A stretch of DNA of 64,000 nucleotides from Monodelphis domestica (lineage: Eukaryota > Chordata > Mammalia > Didelphimorphia > Didelphidae), in contig NC_077228.1 of the NCBI RefSeq assembly GCF_027887165.1, positions 422,485,207-422,549,206 of the forward strand. Reading direction: 5' to 3'. Every line of letters starts with the position of its first letter. Position 1 is the stretch's first letter. Of this stretch, positions 34,388 to 46,930 are shown one piece after another. The notes below the pieces were generated by a model, which saw only the letters and a program-made list of their open reading frames with translations, searched no databases and had not been told where the DNA came from. A program made the position numbers and the translations under genes.

Positions 34388-34585
34388 GATTTTTTTCTGG
34401 CTGTCCACCATGTCTGGAATGTTCTCCCTTCTCTACTTCCCTTTCCTGACTTCTTTTCAGGTTCCAATTAAAATCCTACTTTCTTACAGGAAGCCTAACC
34501 CAACCCCTTAATTCCAGTGTTTTCTCTCTAGAAAGTGGATTATGATGTTTACAGTCAAGTGTTTTTCTTCTTTCCCCTCTTATCC
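34388..34585 (+). mobile_element. L2 LINE fragment, sense
   Basis: 'accatgtctggaatgttctc', 'ccaattaaaatcctactttc' and 'ttacaggaagcctaacccaa', in L2 sense order. Confidence 0.82.
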
Positions 34586-35219
34586 TGTTCCCTTGCTTGG
34601 GCAAGACAGTTATTTCACATTTTGTTTTTTTTCAAGACTTTGAGTATCTGCAATTTCTTCATTATCAGTTTATAATAAAACAACTCAAACTCCTCAATTT
34701 AATGTGAGAAATATTAAAGAAATTTATCATTGTATTAAACCTATGAAATCTGATACACTGGTGTGCTTATTGGAAACCAGAGAATTATTTTGTTCATTGA
34801 TAAACCTTTAAAAGAGCTTTTCAGGGAAATGTTATGAGTGAAAAGGGAAATAGAAATGCTATGGCTTAAAAGGGTCATCAGAAAAATAGGGTGTCTTTTT
34901 TGTAGTTCTATATAATTAAAAAAATAAAATGTTTTGAATTTACTGACTTAAGTTATGATATAATGCATTTAGTGTTATTTGCAACACAGCCTAAATAGTA
35001 GCTTATTTTTAAAAATTTTGCATGTATAATATGTATATCTCCCCTGCCCCCAACTCTTCAAGGATAATTCCTAAATGTTTCTATAGAAATATGGAAAAAA
35101 TAAAGAATAAAAATAGGAATAGAGTATAATCCTCCCTCTCAAAAAAAAAAAGCCTCTTCTAAACAAATCTAGAAAATGCAATAGACCAATTTTGAATTTA
35201 AAAACATTTTTTCAATAAG
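34586..35219. other. Unassigned AT-rich stretch
   Basis: No gene or clear repeat recognised. Confidence 0.5.
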
Positions 35220-36740
35220 TCATTTTGTCTAGCCCAAGATAGCACAGGGAGAGAAACAGGGAAGTCTGTGGAAACTAGGGACCAGGTTTGGCCAGGTGCC
35301 TTGAGAAGTATTCTAGCACAGGAAGAGACCATGCACTAGGGCAAAAGGAGGTCACAAGTCTGGTACAGAGGGGTTTATCATAGTGTGTGGTGCAGGAATA
35401 GGTGCCAAGTGGCAGCTCTGTATTTCATTACCTAGTTCTATGCTATAAATGTAGAGCGACAGGGCTAAGAAGGTGTTTAGGAGTAGAATTCCAATGTAAG
35501 GAGCAGTGGCTGGCCCTAGGTTATGAACCTAGAGAGTCAAGCAAGTGTGGAAGCAAACAGCATCAGTGCACCTTGGACCCCTGGAGCATAGAGTGGGATC
35601 TCAGTTCCAGCCTACAGCCCAAACTGAAGCCTGCATAGTAATAACCAACCTAGGAATTCCATACCAAAAAGGAGTCAGTAGTTCTGTCCAATTGAACCAG
35701 CTAGAATTTTCCAATTGGCTGATAATAGCCAAGACCAGCAATAGTTGACTGAAACTCCAAACAGATTGAGCCCAATGGCCTTTTGCTTGTATCCAAAACC
35801 AGGTCAGGAGCTTGCAGGACTCAGTTCAGAGGGACAGTGATCAGAATTTGCATTGGATCAGATCACTTTGGAAGCACTGGAAGCTTTCAGGTCCCTAGGC
35901 TGTGTTTTCTATCCTTGAGTGCCTAAAATAATTCAATACTCAATATTAGAAGAAAGCACCAACAGGACCAGTTCAGGCATTCTGCCCAGAAATGTTGCTG
36001 TTGTTGTTGCTGTTTTAAACCCTTACCTTCTGTCTTAGAATCAATACTGTCAATTCTAAGAAGGGTGACAAGGTCTAGGCAATTGGGGTTAAGTAACTTG
36101 TCCAGGACCACACAGCTAAGTGTCTGAGGTCAAATTTGCGCACAGGATCTCCCATCTCCTAACTACTTCTTTCTCCAGAGATATGAAAAACTTGACCCCA
36201 AAATAAAGTTTAAAGTCAGGAGGTAGGCTGGAAGAACAAGCAAGTTTTTAAAAAAATGAATCCTACTATATAAAGCTATTATGGTAACAGGGATGCTCAA
36301 GACACAAACTCGGAGAAAGAGAATAACCAGAAAATATCTCTAAGCAGAGTCTCAAAGAAAAATACATCTTGGACATAAATTCTATTAGAATTCCTAGAAA
36401 GTACAAAGCATGAGGTTTTTTTAAAGATGTTTTTTTAGTAAATGAAGTGAAAATAATGGAAGAAAAACTCAGAGAAGAAATGAAAGCAATAGAAGAAAGA
36501 ATTGGAAAAGAAATGAACAGCTTGGCACAAAAGGTACACAATATTGTCCAAGCACCAAAGTCCATGAAAATTAGAATGCACCAAATAAAAGCTAATGACT
36601 CCATGAGAAAACAAGAAATATTAAAACAAAGTCAAAAGATGGGTAAAAAAATAGAAGAAAATATAAAGTATTGCATAGCAAAAACTAATGACTTGGAAAA
36701 GAGATCAAGGAAATCTATCAATAGCTTCTGACATTTGAAT
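35220..36740 (+). mobile_element. L1 LINE 5' UTR and ORF1 start, sense, internally deleted
   Basis: The 5' UTR-like part (35220-36005) ends with 'aatattagaagaaagcacca'. After the SINE at 36012-36165 it continues to a coiled-coil ORF1 frame (36447-36731: EKLREEMKAIEERIGKEMNS and KKIEENIKYCIAKTNDLEKR). The frame ends near the ENRSRR junction, and ORF2 is absent. L1 3'-end sequence resumes at 37136, so most of the element between has been lost. Confidence 0.8.
36012..36165 (-). mobile_element. WSINE1-like SINE, antisense, in L1 5' region
   Basis: 'aacccttaccttctgtctta' to 'ggatctcccatctcc', antisense, with the outermost head missing. It interrupts the L1 5' part. Confidence 0.85.
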
Positions 36741-36894
36741 CTCACTCTCATATAATACCTAGATATATACACAAAGTTGGGCATGGAAATATATTTCAGT
36801 GGGGGAGGGGAAAGGAAGAAAAGAGGAGAAATAAGAGGACAAGTAGTTTAAGAAGGACTTAGTCCTTAGCAAAATATATTCTTTCAGTCACTTT

Positions 36895-37135
36895 TCAGTA
36901 GTCCAACTCTGTGATCTCATTTGGTATATTCTTGGCAAAGATACTGGAGTAGTTTGTCATTTCCTTCTCCAGATCATTTTACAGATGAGGAAACTAAGGC
37001 AAACAAGGTTAAGTGACTTACTCAGGATCATCCAGCTAGTAAGTGTCTGAGGATAGATTTGACCTAATAAAGATGAGTCTTTCTGACTCCAAGTCTGGCC
37101 CTCTATCTATCTACTGGACCACCTCACTTCCCAAA
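36895..37135 (-). mobile_element. MAR1-type SINE, antisense
   Basis: Antisense MAR1 order: 'cttggcaaagatactggagt', 'ttacagatgaggaaactaag', 'ttaagtgacttactcaggat', 'ctggaccacctcacttccc'. Confidence 0.9.
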
Positions 37136-37675
37136 AACTCTAAGGGTGTACAAAAATATTTGTAATTCCTTTTTTCAGTGGCAAAGAACTAGAAACTGAG
37201 AGGTTATCCATTATTGAATAAGTTATAATATATAAATATTATGGAATATAATTTTTCAATAAGAAATAGTGAAGGGGATAGTTTCAGAGAAATCTGAGAT
37301 TTGTGTGAACTGATATATAGAGTGAAATAGGAACAAGAGAACAATTGATACAATAGCAATATTGTAAAGACAAACTACTGTGAAAGTATTCAGGAACTCT
37401 TCTCAATGTAATGACCAACTATGATTCCAGAGGAGTAATGATGAATATGCTACCCAATTCCTAATAGAGAGATGAAGGACTCAGAGTAAAAATTGACAAC
37501 ATGTGGGGTTTTTTGGACATGGCCAATGAGGAAATTTGTGTTACTTGACTATTTATATTGGTAAGAAGAGTTTTGTTTTCCTATCTTTTTCAATTGATGG
37601 GGTGGGGGTGGAAGGGAAGAAGACAGATTTTTTTCTTAGAAAAAAAATTTAATTCAAAAATAAAGAAAGATTTTG
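37136..37675 (+). mobile_element. L1 LINE 3' end, sense
   Basis: 'agaaactgagaggttatcca', 'tgtgaactgatatatagagt', 'tcaatgtaatgaccaactat' and an A-rich end near 37670 follow L1 3' UTR order. Probably the distal part of the L1 beginning at 35.2 kb. Confidence 0.82.
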
Positions 37676-37734
37676 CAAAACAATGGCCTCAATAGAAAAT
37701 TTTTGAAAAGTTTGGTATTTTAAATGTTGTTAAT

Positions 37735-37940
37735 CAGCAAGCACTACAGTAAATAGAGTACTCTGTGTGAAGATAGAAAGGCCTTGGTTCAAATCCTGTT
37801 TCAGATGCTTTCTGTGACATCTTTGGGACCTTGCAGAAGTTACTCAGACAATTGAAGACTTAGGTTCCTCATCTCTGAAAAGATGATCCATAAAAATCTT
37901 TCTAGATCCATAGCTATATCCTATAATCAGACAGCTATCT
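37735..37940 (+). mobile_element. MIR-type SINE, sense
   Basis: 'ggccttggttcaaatcctgt', 'gacatctttgggaccttgca' and 'ttcctcatctctgaaaagat', a diverged MIR. Confidence 0.7.
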
Positions 37941-39014
37941 TCTTTATGAGATGCCAAGAAATGGATTTGACTCCTTTTTTTATTGAATTGATTAATTGCT
38001 ACAAAAATAGTCTTAATGAGGTATTAAGTCAAAATAAAGAACCAAATCCTAAGTGACCAGTTCATTTTATAACTGTAAAGAATCAATCTTTTTTTTTTTT
38101 TGGTCAGAATACCTAAAAAACTCTGACATAGAAAACAAATGTGAGGGTTTTATAAAAGGCTACTACTACTTTAATATTATTTTAATGTTAGTATAAACTT
38201 TCTGTTTGTTTGTTTTTAACTTCTGAATAATTCAGGCCATATTCCCTTAAATCCTGTCAGTAGAAAAGTTTTTATTATGTTAAGTCACAACGACTCTGGG
38301 TCTCTAAACTAAAGGAACTCTCAAATTTCTTCTAACAAAAAAAGTATATGATTATATAATTTAGATCAAAAGCCACAATAAATTCATAATTTTTCATTTG
38401 TTTTCCAAAGACATCTTTCTTATCTCAAGGCAAACTTGTGAAGTAGTGGACTGCATTGTTCTTCCATCTTCCTTTGCTCTCTCTCCCCACTTTCGACATC
38501 TCTCTTACCCTTATTTCCCAGGTGTCTATGCTCTCATGTTTCCCCTTAGCTACCCAAGATAAGCTCCACTACAGCTGTCACGCTTCTAACCTTTCTCTAC
38601 CCTAATCAAAACATAGGTTATTTTGCAGATTTCCTCAGGGCTCTAGTTTCCTCTACCCTCTTTTTAAACATTGTCTAGTTCGATAAGTGTAATTTCACCA
38701 ACTTTTAATAATTGTTAATGACTTCATATGTTATCCTTTCCAGAGAGGATATTTGCATTTTACAAGACTTTCTGGATATGATATGAGAAAAGAGCTTGAC
38801 AGTGGGAATTTCAAACTCTGTAATAAGTTCAGGGTGGGAGGTTGGGGTAGTGCAGCAAGGAATAATTTAAACATTTTAAAAATATTTGGGTAGGAGAAGC
38901 TTTTGAACCCTTTTAATACTCTAAAAAGGGCTTGTCTCTGAAGTTAGGTATGTAGGCAGATTCCATATGATTTGGGGAATTTTTGCCACATAGCATGTCT
39001 TAGAGACACTCTGA
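37941..39014. other. Unassigned stretch
   Basis: No gene or clear repeat recognised. Confidence 0.5.
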
Positions 39015-39480
39015 AGATGTGGTTCACCATTTTATAGCTGCAAAAACTGAAGCTGAGAGGTTAGATGATTTGTCAAGAGGTCATAGAGTATCTGAGATAG
39101 ACCCGGTCCAACTCAAGTCTTCTTTATTCCAATTTGAACACTCTATTTTATCTTCCCAACTAAGTCTTGTCTTAAATCAGTGATGAGTTGTGGGGTAGTG
39201 ATCAAGAGCCTGACTTAAAACCAGAAGGAGTGGCAAAGCTAAGTTCTAGTTCTATAATTTACTGTTTTGTATGATCCTGAATTTCAATTTCATCACCTAG
39301 ACCAAAAGGGCAAGAATATTATTTACACAACCCAAAGGTAAATGGTTTAGTTATAGTTTCAACCAACCAACAAGCATTTCTTAAGGAACTATTTTATGCA
39401 GGGAACGGGACTACAAAGACAAAAATGAATTAGCGCCTGTCTTCAGGGAGCTTAAATTCATACAACACTTATTAAGTATT
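39015..39480. mobile_element. Cluster: MIR (-), MIR (+), L2 tail (-)
   Basis: Antisense MIR at about 39015-39150 ('accattttatagctgcaaaa'). Diverged sense MIR at 39190-39345 ('tctataatttactgttttgt'). Antisense L2 tail at 39350-39480 ('caacaagcatttcttaagga', 'cttcagggagcttaaattca'). Confidence 0.65.
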
Positions 39481-39725
39481 TAATGGTCAATGATATTTTT
39501 AATTCATCAACAAGAATAAAGAAATGGAAACAACTTAATTTTCAAAAAAGTAACAACTAAGCTTTACTAAAAGAAAATACAAGTGCTGAAAAGGCCTCTT
39601 TATAATCAAATCTTTCTCCTTTCCCTTAAAGACAGAAATCTAGCCTTACCTTCTGCCTAAAAATAATATTTTTCCATTTTACCCATCATTCAATTATTTA
39701 ATAAACATTTATTTAGCATTTACTG

Positions 39726-41560
39726 GGGATTTCTGGATCATATAGCCAACAAGATGGAGGACTAAACATTTTCTCTGATCCCCAGGACCTCTCAAATTTC
39801 TCCAAAAGAGAAAAATTTAACCCAAACAAAGTAACTTTTGCTGTTTTCATGGTCTAGGACACTTGGAAACCAAAAGGTGGTTAAAAAAAAAAGAAACTAT
39901 GAACTGACTCTAACTTGAGCTCCCAGTAGTCTCCCTGACTGCTCACCACAATAATGGCAGTGCAGCTGTACTAGCTGACCCAAGAACTTGACCTGAGGAC
40001 TTGTAACAAAACACAAATCTACAATACACCCTGGTCCCCCATCCATTTTAATGCCTGTACCAGGCTCCAGGCTGTGAAAATTTGTTGCTGCAGCCAGCAA
40101 TAGCAAGTTAGTGTTGGGCAATGTTCTGTGTTACAAAGGATTTCTGCAAGAAAGCAAAGGAACAGAAGGAAAGGCACAGGACCAACCCCACCTCTACCTC
40201 TAGAGTCTTGGTGACCCAAACTCTAAAAGACAGAAATTGCCATTGGCTACAATAGCACCATTGTGGTAATGTTCTGAACTGCTTGGTTAGGGAACTGAAG
40301 AATAAATAAGACAGAACACTGAGTGTGGGGAGTCTTGCAAGGTGCTGGTGTTGTTCTCCACTAAACCTGAAGGACAAAGCCAGATGGCGTCAGTTTTGTT
40401 TCCCCAAAAGTGACTTGGGACAGAGACTTAGTTTGGCAAATCATGATTTACCTAGCATGTGAGAAGGTTTGAGATACTTTGAGATCCAGACCCCAGGAAA
40501 GCTATGGTCAGAAAGTGAGTAATAAGTGAACATAGGGGGAAAAAAGAGAAATGAATAAAGATTTCAAGAAGAAGAAAACTCAAGAGACCTTGTACATAAG
40601 CAGATAAATCAAAAGAGAAAACACTAACAGAAATAAATATAGCCTCCAGCTCCAATAAATTAGTAAATTAATGAATAAATATTATAAAACAACAGAAAAC
40701 TCTCTTAACACTTGAAGAGACAGAAGATCCTATGGAATTTGAGGAAAACATGGAACCTCAACACAATTTTCCAGAGTGGTAGAAAAGCAGAACTTGTCGT
40801 TCACATAGCAAAAATAATGGGTAGATTAGAAAAACTTGAATCTGCTATAGCAAGTCTCACCAAAGAAATGAGTGAACACTCAAATTGGAATACATAGAAA
40901 TGAAGGATGATTTAGTAGAAAAATGAAAAATAATAACATAAAAATACTCTTTCTGAACAAAATATTCTGATCTCCAAGGCAAGATGTGTAGAGACAACCA
41001 AAGAATATAAGTAGAAATAGAATATAAGTAAAATATAGGATATTTTATTTTTATAGTGTTTATAAATTACCCTGCTAAGTGCCCTACAACTGTTATCTCA
41101 TTTGATCCTTACCAGAACTCTACAAAGTCAGTGCTATTATAAGCCCCATTTTTCAGATGAGGAAATAGGCAAACAGAAGAATAGAAGAATGTAAGTAAAA
41201 TTCCCTGATCTCCATAATGCAAGAAATAACATGAGAACAGCCTGGAACTTCAAAACATAGGAAATGAAACATCAATTTAAAAAAATTCATAAATTGCCTC
41301 TAAAACAAACCAAAGTGGCAAACTCCAAAACACATAGTGGTCAAATTTAACAATTAAATTTAGAAATAACAAACTATAAGTGACAAGGAGAAAGACCTTC
41401 AAATGCAAAGATGGAAATTTGAATAACACTATTCTGTATCCAACAGAAAACATGGAAGGGAATGTGATAATGTGTTTCAAAGAGCAATGGAGCTTAGTCC
41501 ATAGTGTATGGCAATCTACCTTGCAAATATGAACTTAACCATGAATGAAAAAGAGATAAT
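39726..41560 (+). mobile_element. Old L1 or HAL1-like element (5' UTR and ORF1-type region)
   Basis: It starts like an L1 5' end ('caacaagatggaggactaaa'), followed by a 5' UTR-like region. ORF1-like pieces follow, such as KIMGRLEKLESAIASLTKEM (about 40812-40871), and 'gacaaggagaaagaccttca' lies further on. No ORF2 is visible. An ORF1-only layout would fit HAL1 (half-L1), but the copy is too decayed to be sure. An antisense MIR lies inside at 41045-41190. Confidence 0.5.
41045..41190 (-). mobile_element. MIR-type SINE, antisense, nested
   Basis: 'gttatctcatttgatcctta', 'ataagccccatttttcagat' and 'gaggaaataggcaaacagaa' are the antisense MIR core, inside the old L1/HAL1-like sequence. Confidence 0.82.
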
Positions 41561-41669
41561 AATAGATTCAATAATTATTGAAGCATTTGAAATATTCTTG
41601 GAAAGAAAGCCAGACATGAAGAGATTATTTACTTATCAAACACCCCAAATAATAGAAATATAGGCAGAA

Positions 41670-42095
41670 TGAGCAAAAGTACACTGTGTTAAAGTGTCTT
41701 ACAAAGAAAGACAAAACATAGTCTCTGCACTAATAGAGAAAACAAGAAAACAACTATGTCCAAACAAGCCACATACAGGATAAATTGGGGATAAGCAATA
41801 GAGGAAAGGCATTACATTAAGAAAGACTGGGAAAAGCTTGGAGCAGCTAGATGGTGCAATGGGTATAGCATTCCTCCAGTAGTCAAGAAGAGCAGAGTTC
41901 ACAATATTGCCTCAGACTAGCTGTATGACTTTGGGCAAATCACTTGCTTCTTTTTGCCTATTTCCTCATCTGTAAAATGTTATAATGATAGCACTTACTT
42001 CTGGTTCTGGTAAGGATCAACTGAGATAATAGTTGTAGGGCACTTAGCATGGTGCCTGACACATAATAAGTACTATATGCATATTTTTTATTATT
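41670..42095. mobile_element. L2 fragment (-) followed by MIR (+)
   Basis: L2 antisense at 41670-41840 ('caactatgtccaaacaagcc', 'ggataaattggggataagca'). MIR sense at 41842-42095 ('ctagctgtatgactttgggc', 'cctcatctgtaaaatgttat', 'gcacttagcatggtgcctga'). Confidence 0.82.
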
Positions 42096-42724
42096 TATAT
42101 TTATTATTATTGTAGAAAAAAAGGATTTAGCTGAGACCTCAAGGAAGGCAGGAAGCAGAGATGGGGAGGGAATCCTTTGTCATGAAGGGGCCAATAGATT
42201 TTAAAGTCTGGTGAATAGAGGTCTACCCTTTCAAATTTTAAACTTTTTTTGCCTTCATCATCCATACCAACCAGAGCTTTAGAGTCCAACCCACAATGGC
42301 CAACAGAAAATAAAATGGCCAAAAGCATCCAAAAGGAAAACAAAATCTGGTTGGTTTTTCAGTGGCCCAGCTGCAGCTGTTAAGAGTCTTCACAAAGCCT
42401 TCAGACTACTAAGGATGGGAAGAAGTGGGGGGAGACATTCCACTTGACTAGGACAGGAACTGGGTTCTACACCACTGACATGCCACTCTGAGTAGGTGTA
42501 GTAGCAAGACAGAATGTCTGGAAGAAGTCCCAAGCCTGAAGGATATCAAATCACTAGACCAAGGTCTTTTTTCCTCCTCACCAGCAGTCAAAATGAATAT
42601 AGGAGGAAGCAACAGTCTAGGTGTCCTTAAAATTCCATAAATCTGTACAGCCCTGGAAGAACCCAGATAGTTCCAATAGCAGTGCTGGCACATTGTATTT
42701 GGGCACACTTAGTACACTCTGTAT
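42096..42724. other. Unassigned stretch
   Basis: No gene or clear repeat recognised; the minus-strand frames are unsupported. Confidence 0.5.
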
Positions 42725-42870
42725 GTGTCCATGGAGAATAAATAAGAATAAGCTTGGAAACAGGGCTTAAATATCCTACAAGAATTTTATGTTTCATCCT
42801 GGAGGTAATAAAAGGTAATAAACTCTCTGGAATATATTGGAAAAGTAATATTTTCAGACTTGTGATTGAG
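42725..42870 (-). mobile_element. L2 fragment, antisense
   Basis: 'tttcatcctggaggtaataa' and the following 'aaactctctggaatatattg' match an internal antisense L2 segment. Confidence 0.6.
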
Positions 42871-42961
42871 GGAAAGGGTCATAATCATAAAATTTATTGA
42901 TTTCCATCTATGAATCACATAGTCTGTCTTCATCTGGGGATCTGAAAATCTGATGAGTAAC

Positions 42962-43210
42962 TAGGCAGCTAGATAGCTCAGTGGATAGAGTACCAAGCCT
43001 GAAGGCAGGCAGACCTGAGTTCAGCTCTGGCCTCAAATACTTATTAGCTGTGCAATCCTTGGCAAATCATTTAACCTTGCTTGCCTCAGTTGCTTTATCT
43101 ATAAAATGAGCTGAAGAAGGCAGTGGCACACCATTTCAATATCTTTGCCAAGAAAACCCTAAATGGGATCATAAAGAGTTGGACTGAAATGACTGAACAA
43201 GCACAACCAA
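42962..43210 (+). mobile_element. MAR1-type SINE, sense, near full length
   Basis: 'ggcagctagatagctcagtg', 'ctgagttcagctctggcctc', 'atctttgccaagaaaaccct', 'gagttggactgaaatgactg', ending in a short A/C-rich tail. Confidence 0.92.
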
Positions 43211-43324
43211 TGAGTAATTGGTCAACTATGATCAGTATTTATGACAGGCAGTTGTCCAGTGCCTTCATTCTCTCACCTATTGGGTTGTCCTATATTGTAC
43301 ATAAGAGGAATAGTGGAATAGATT

Positions 43325-43628
43325 GGGAGTAGTGGAATCGATCATTGGACTTGGAGTCATGAAGCCTTGGACTAATTAGTAAAGATTAATCAGTATCCAT
43401 CTGACACTAATTAGTTGCTGAACTACGGATAAAAAATGTCATCTAATGTCTCTGAATCTCAGTTTTCTCTTTTAGAAAATGGAGATAAGAATACTTGCAG
43501 TCTCTAAAGGTTATTATGAAGATCAAAGTAAATAACTTGGTAAACTTTAAAGCTCTGATATGAATTTTTCACCATTCACCATTCACCACCAGTATTTCAC
43601 CATTAAATATTTGTTGAATGAATGAATT
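43325..43628 (+). mobile_element. MIR-type SINE and L2/MIR tail, sense
   Basis: 'ggacttggagtcatgaagcc', 'tgtctctgaatctcagtttt', and a final 'atttgttgaatgaatgaatt', the tail word shared by L2 and MIR. Confidence 0.75.
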
Positions 43629-44499
43629 TCAATGAAATGTAGGGAATATAAAAAGCTTGTATTTTTATGTACTGGTGGTGCTAGTAAGGCAAAGAAAAAG
43701 GGAGAATGAAAGGGGAGGGGCTGTGGAAATCTTTAATTACTAGCATCATATCCACTAAAACCAATCACCTCTGCCACCAATAGTCATCCTTTAGAGACTA
43801 AAGGGTGAGGCTGACAAAAATAACGATTCAGTCAATTCCTGCTGACTCTCCTGTCCCCTTTACCCTCTTTCTTTCTTCCTTCTCCATTTTTTATATCAGT
43901 TTCTGAGCAATGGAAGGGATGATGAAAACATGTATCTTATGAAAATGCAAACCAAGTACAGTACTGGCCTTGCATTAAAACTGATACAAGTTAAAAAATA
44001 ATAATGACACCAGTAATTGAAATCAGGTAAATGAGGTCCTCACTTTGAGATTCCTTTAATCCTAGAGATTCCTAAACTGTTGAGAGGTAAGAATGGGAGC
44101 CTGAGATGTGCTCTTCCCCCTTCCTCCCACTATCCTTTGTAGTCACTGATTCTCTGCATCAGTGGGAGAATAGGAAGAAGCCAAAAGGGCATGTTTCCAC
44201 AAATAAAATAGTACATACCACAGAATTCCAGGGGAAGAAAAGCTGGTTTCTTAAAGAAACTCTTATCTGCATAATTCTTTTCCCGTGGCTTCAGCAATCT
44301 GTAGACACTGTATCAACTTGAAGGCCCAGAGAAGAGTCTCAAAAAGGTTAATAATCTAGCCTTGGTAATCTCTTGCATAATTAAATATTCTATTATATCA
44401 ATAAAGGATACTTATCTAGTGTGATCAGAGATATGAAAAACTCCATGAAATACTACATTTAAACTTTAGTTAAGACTTCCACACTTGCAGAACATGGTC
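43629..44499. other. Unassigned stretch
   Basis: No gene or clear repeat recognised. Confidence 0.5.
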
Positions 44500-44695
44500 T
44501 AGTTATTTAGGTACACTGAATATTAGAGCTGGAAGGGAATTTAGATAGTTCCTTTCTGATTTTACAGATAAGGGAGATGAGACCTATCAGGATGAAATGA
44601 TTTGGTGGATGTCTCACAGACTAAGAGATGGACCAAGACTTGAATATTGATTTTCTGATTCCCTGTCCTGGCCTCTTTCTTTCACACTACAGCCA
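44500..44695 (-). mobile_element. MIR/THER-type SINE, antisense
   Basis: 'attagagctggaagggaatt', 'gattttacagataagggaga' and 'aagacttgaatattgatttt', the antisense order. Confidence 0.7.
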
Positions 44696-45239
44696 CTGTC
44701 CCTGCCCATGGAGCTTTGATCTTCATGAAGAAAGCAATAAAAGTTGATAAACAATAAGCTAGAGTTACAGTTAGGCACACTGCCCATTAGTGGCTTTTCT
44801 CTTTGTTCACATATGGCAATATCTCACTCAAGTAGTCCATGAATTATCAATTACTGCAAATCTGTTTAATTTGCAGTTAACAGAAGATAATAAGGTTTTG
44901 TGTGTGTGCCTTGATGAGCACCAAATTCCCTACCATCCTCTCGTTTTCTTCTGACCAGATCCTGGAAACCCAGTTTCCTCAATCAAAGGAAAAATCACAC
45001 TTGGCAAAGAAACTTTATGGGGTTCAGCCAAAGAATTCATGTTCCAAATATTTAGAACTCTGATGTCTTGAATTTCTTATTGAATAAGATCAATTCTCCA
45101 TTCATTCTGCAAATGCTTCTTTGTTGAAACATTTCACACCATTTGTCTTCCCATTGTACTGGTTCCTGGGCTTGTTCATCTAGTTTTACCATCCAGGGAT
45201 AAGTAGCATTCTCATTCTATTTCTACCTAAGCCTTCAAT
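44696..45239. other. Unassigned stretch
   Basis: No gene or clear repeat recognised. Confidence 0.5.
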
Positions 45240-45720
45240 CCTGGGGTGGATGGGGTGTTCAGGGAAGACAAGCACCTTAGTGGGAGGACTTGCCAAGCTC
45301 TTTTAAGGGCTGCTCATCCACCTTTGGTGTCCACCCAACTCTTGTCCTTGGTGCCACAGCAGCCACACCCAGGTAAAATTATCTTAACATATGGACTAAA
45401 TAAGGTTGAGGGTAATCAACAAGTCTCAAATCCTTCTGTGAATTTGGAGATATCTACTTCAAGCACATGAAGATGAGAACAATTTATTTCAACAGTCCCT
45501 GAAGCAGGTGTTGTGAAGCCCCTAGAGCTTGGTCAGACATCATAGTTGCCAAGGTCATCCACTATATTCTGGGCCATTGCCAGTTGTCCTGATTTTTGTC
45601 TTGCCTCTAGACTTCAATGACTGGAGGAATAAGGCTGAGGACTTTGTGCCTGAACAACAAACAGTCCTACCCTTCCCAAGAACTAATCCAATCCAGTTCA
45701 CAATCTCCTAGCCCATTCTA
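45240..45720 (+). mobile_element. RTE-type LINE 3' end
   Basis: 'gaggtcatcc'-like 'aaggtcatccactatattct', 'gggccattgccagttgtcct', 'gatttttgtcttgcctctag' and 'ggctgaggactttgtgcctg' follow the 3' part of the marsupial RTE (BovB-like) LINE as I remember it. RTE machinery is the likely mover of SINEs that share its tail. No open frame survives. Confidence 0.72.
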
Positions 45721-46516
45721 AGGTGTCCTTAGGAACTCTCACTTAATACAAAGCAAACTCCTGACAGCCTTTCTTTATTTTATAGTTAATGGTTTATCAA
45801 TTCTTTATTCTTACCTTCTCCTCACTTTCCAGCAACCTGAGTAACTCTACTTGTAACGAATATAGTTAAGAAAAACAAACCAACATATTGGCTCCATCTA
45901 ACAACATATGACTCATTCAGCATGTATAGTCCACTCTAGGGGAGGTATGTTCCATGGTTATCCCCTCTCTTTCTATTTTGTACCCAGTAGTACTTCTATG
46001 AAACATTATTTTCATCTTTTCTGGAGGACACCATATCAACTGTGGTTGGTCCTCTTTCTTATCTTCCAAGACTACAAGACCAGGAAAAAAGACTGGCATA
46101 CTTGCTGCCAAATGATGCTTCTAGAGTTTTCTTTAAATACTAGCCCTCAGTGACTTTTCTTCTTTTGAGAAGTAGGTCATATGAAATGAGTAAGTTGAGG
46201 TTAGGGTGTTTAAGGGACTATCATTATGGACCCTGAAGTTCCCTAGTCTGAGGGCAGGAGTTGAGAAGGAAAAAAAAACTGAGTCAGACTTTAAATTTGA
46301 TTAGGAGAGAAGGGGTGGGGGTGCGGTGTTCTGGAGGGTGGTAGACCACAGCTACCAGAATTTTGATTGGTATGTATGGAATGATTGAACTTCCAAGGTG
46401 GGGTGTAAGGAGTATTCTAACTCCCTCATCTTCACATGTGAGAGGAGGGGGAAACAGAAAATGAATGAGAGCATAGCCTTGTGGATGCATAATCCTTGCA
46501 ATCTGCTGCCAAGTAA
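45721..46516. other. Unassigned stretch
   Basis: No gene or clear repeat recognised. Minus-strand frames at 45917-46111 and 46284-46580 have no family signature. Confidence 0.5.
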
Positions 46517-46528
46517 GGGCCCATTGGG

Positions 46529-46763
46529 GGCAGCTAGATGATAGAACTCTGGGCCTGGAGTCAGGAAGACCTGAATGCAAATTTGGCCTCAGACACTGAC
46601 TAGCTGTCTGATTCTGGGCAAGTCACTTAACTCTGTTGGCCTTAGTTTCCACATCTGTAAGATGAGCTGGAGAAGGAAATGACAAACTATTCCAGTATCT
46701 TTGCCAAGAAAACTCCAAATGAGGTCACAAAGAGCTTTGACATGAGAGAACAGCAATGAAAAT
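46529..46763 (+). mobile_element. MAR1-type SINE with 12-bp target duplication
   Basis: Sense, full order from 'ggcagctagatgatagaact' through 'tctttgccaagaaaactcca' to 'gagagaacagcaatg'. GGGCCCATTGGG flanks both ends (46517-46528 and 46764-46775). Confidence 0.95.
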
Positions 46764-46889
46764 GGGCCCATTGGGCAAATGCCTGAGGAGTTGTGTTTGT
46801 TTTCCCCCTCCAGCTTCTAACTTCTGCTCAAGACCTTGGCTATTTCTTCCACACGCACATTTACTTCACATCAAAAACTAAAAAAAAAA

Positions 46890-46930
46890 TTTGTTGATGT
46901 TCAGTCATTTCAGTCCTGTCCTACTGACAA
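46890..46930 (-). mobile_element. MAR1 tail fragment, antisense
   Basis: 'ttgttgatgttcagtcattt' and 'cagtcctgtcc' are the antisense terminal part of a MAR1-type SINE; the rest is absent. Confidence 0.65.
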
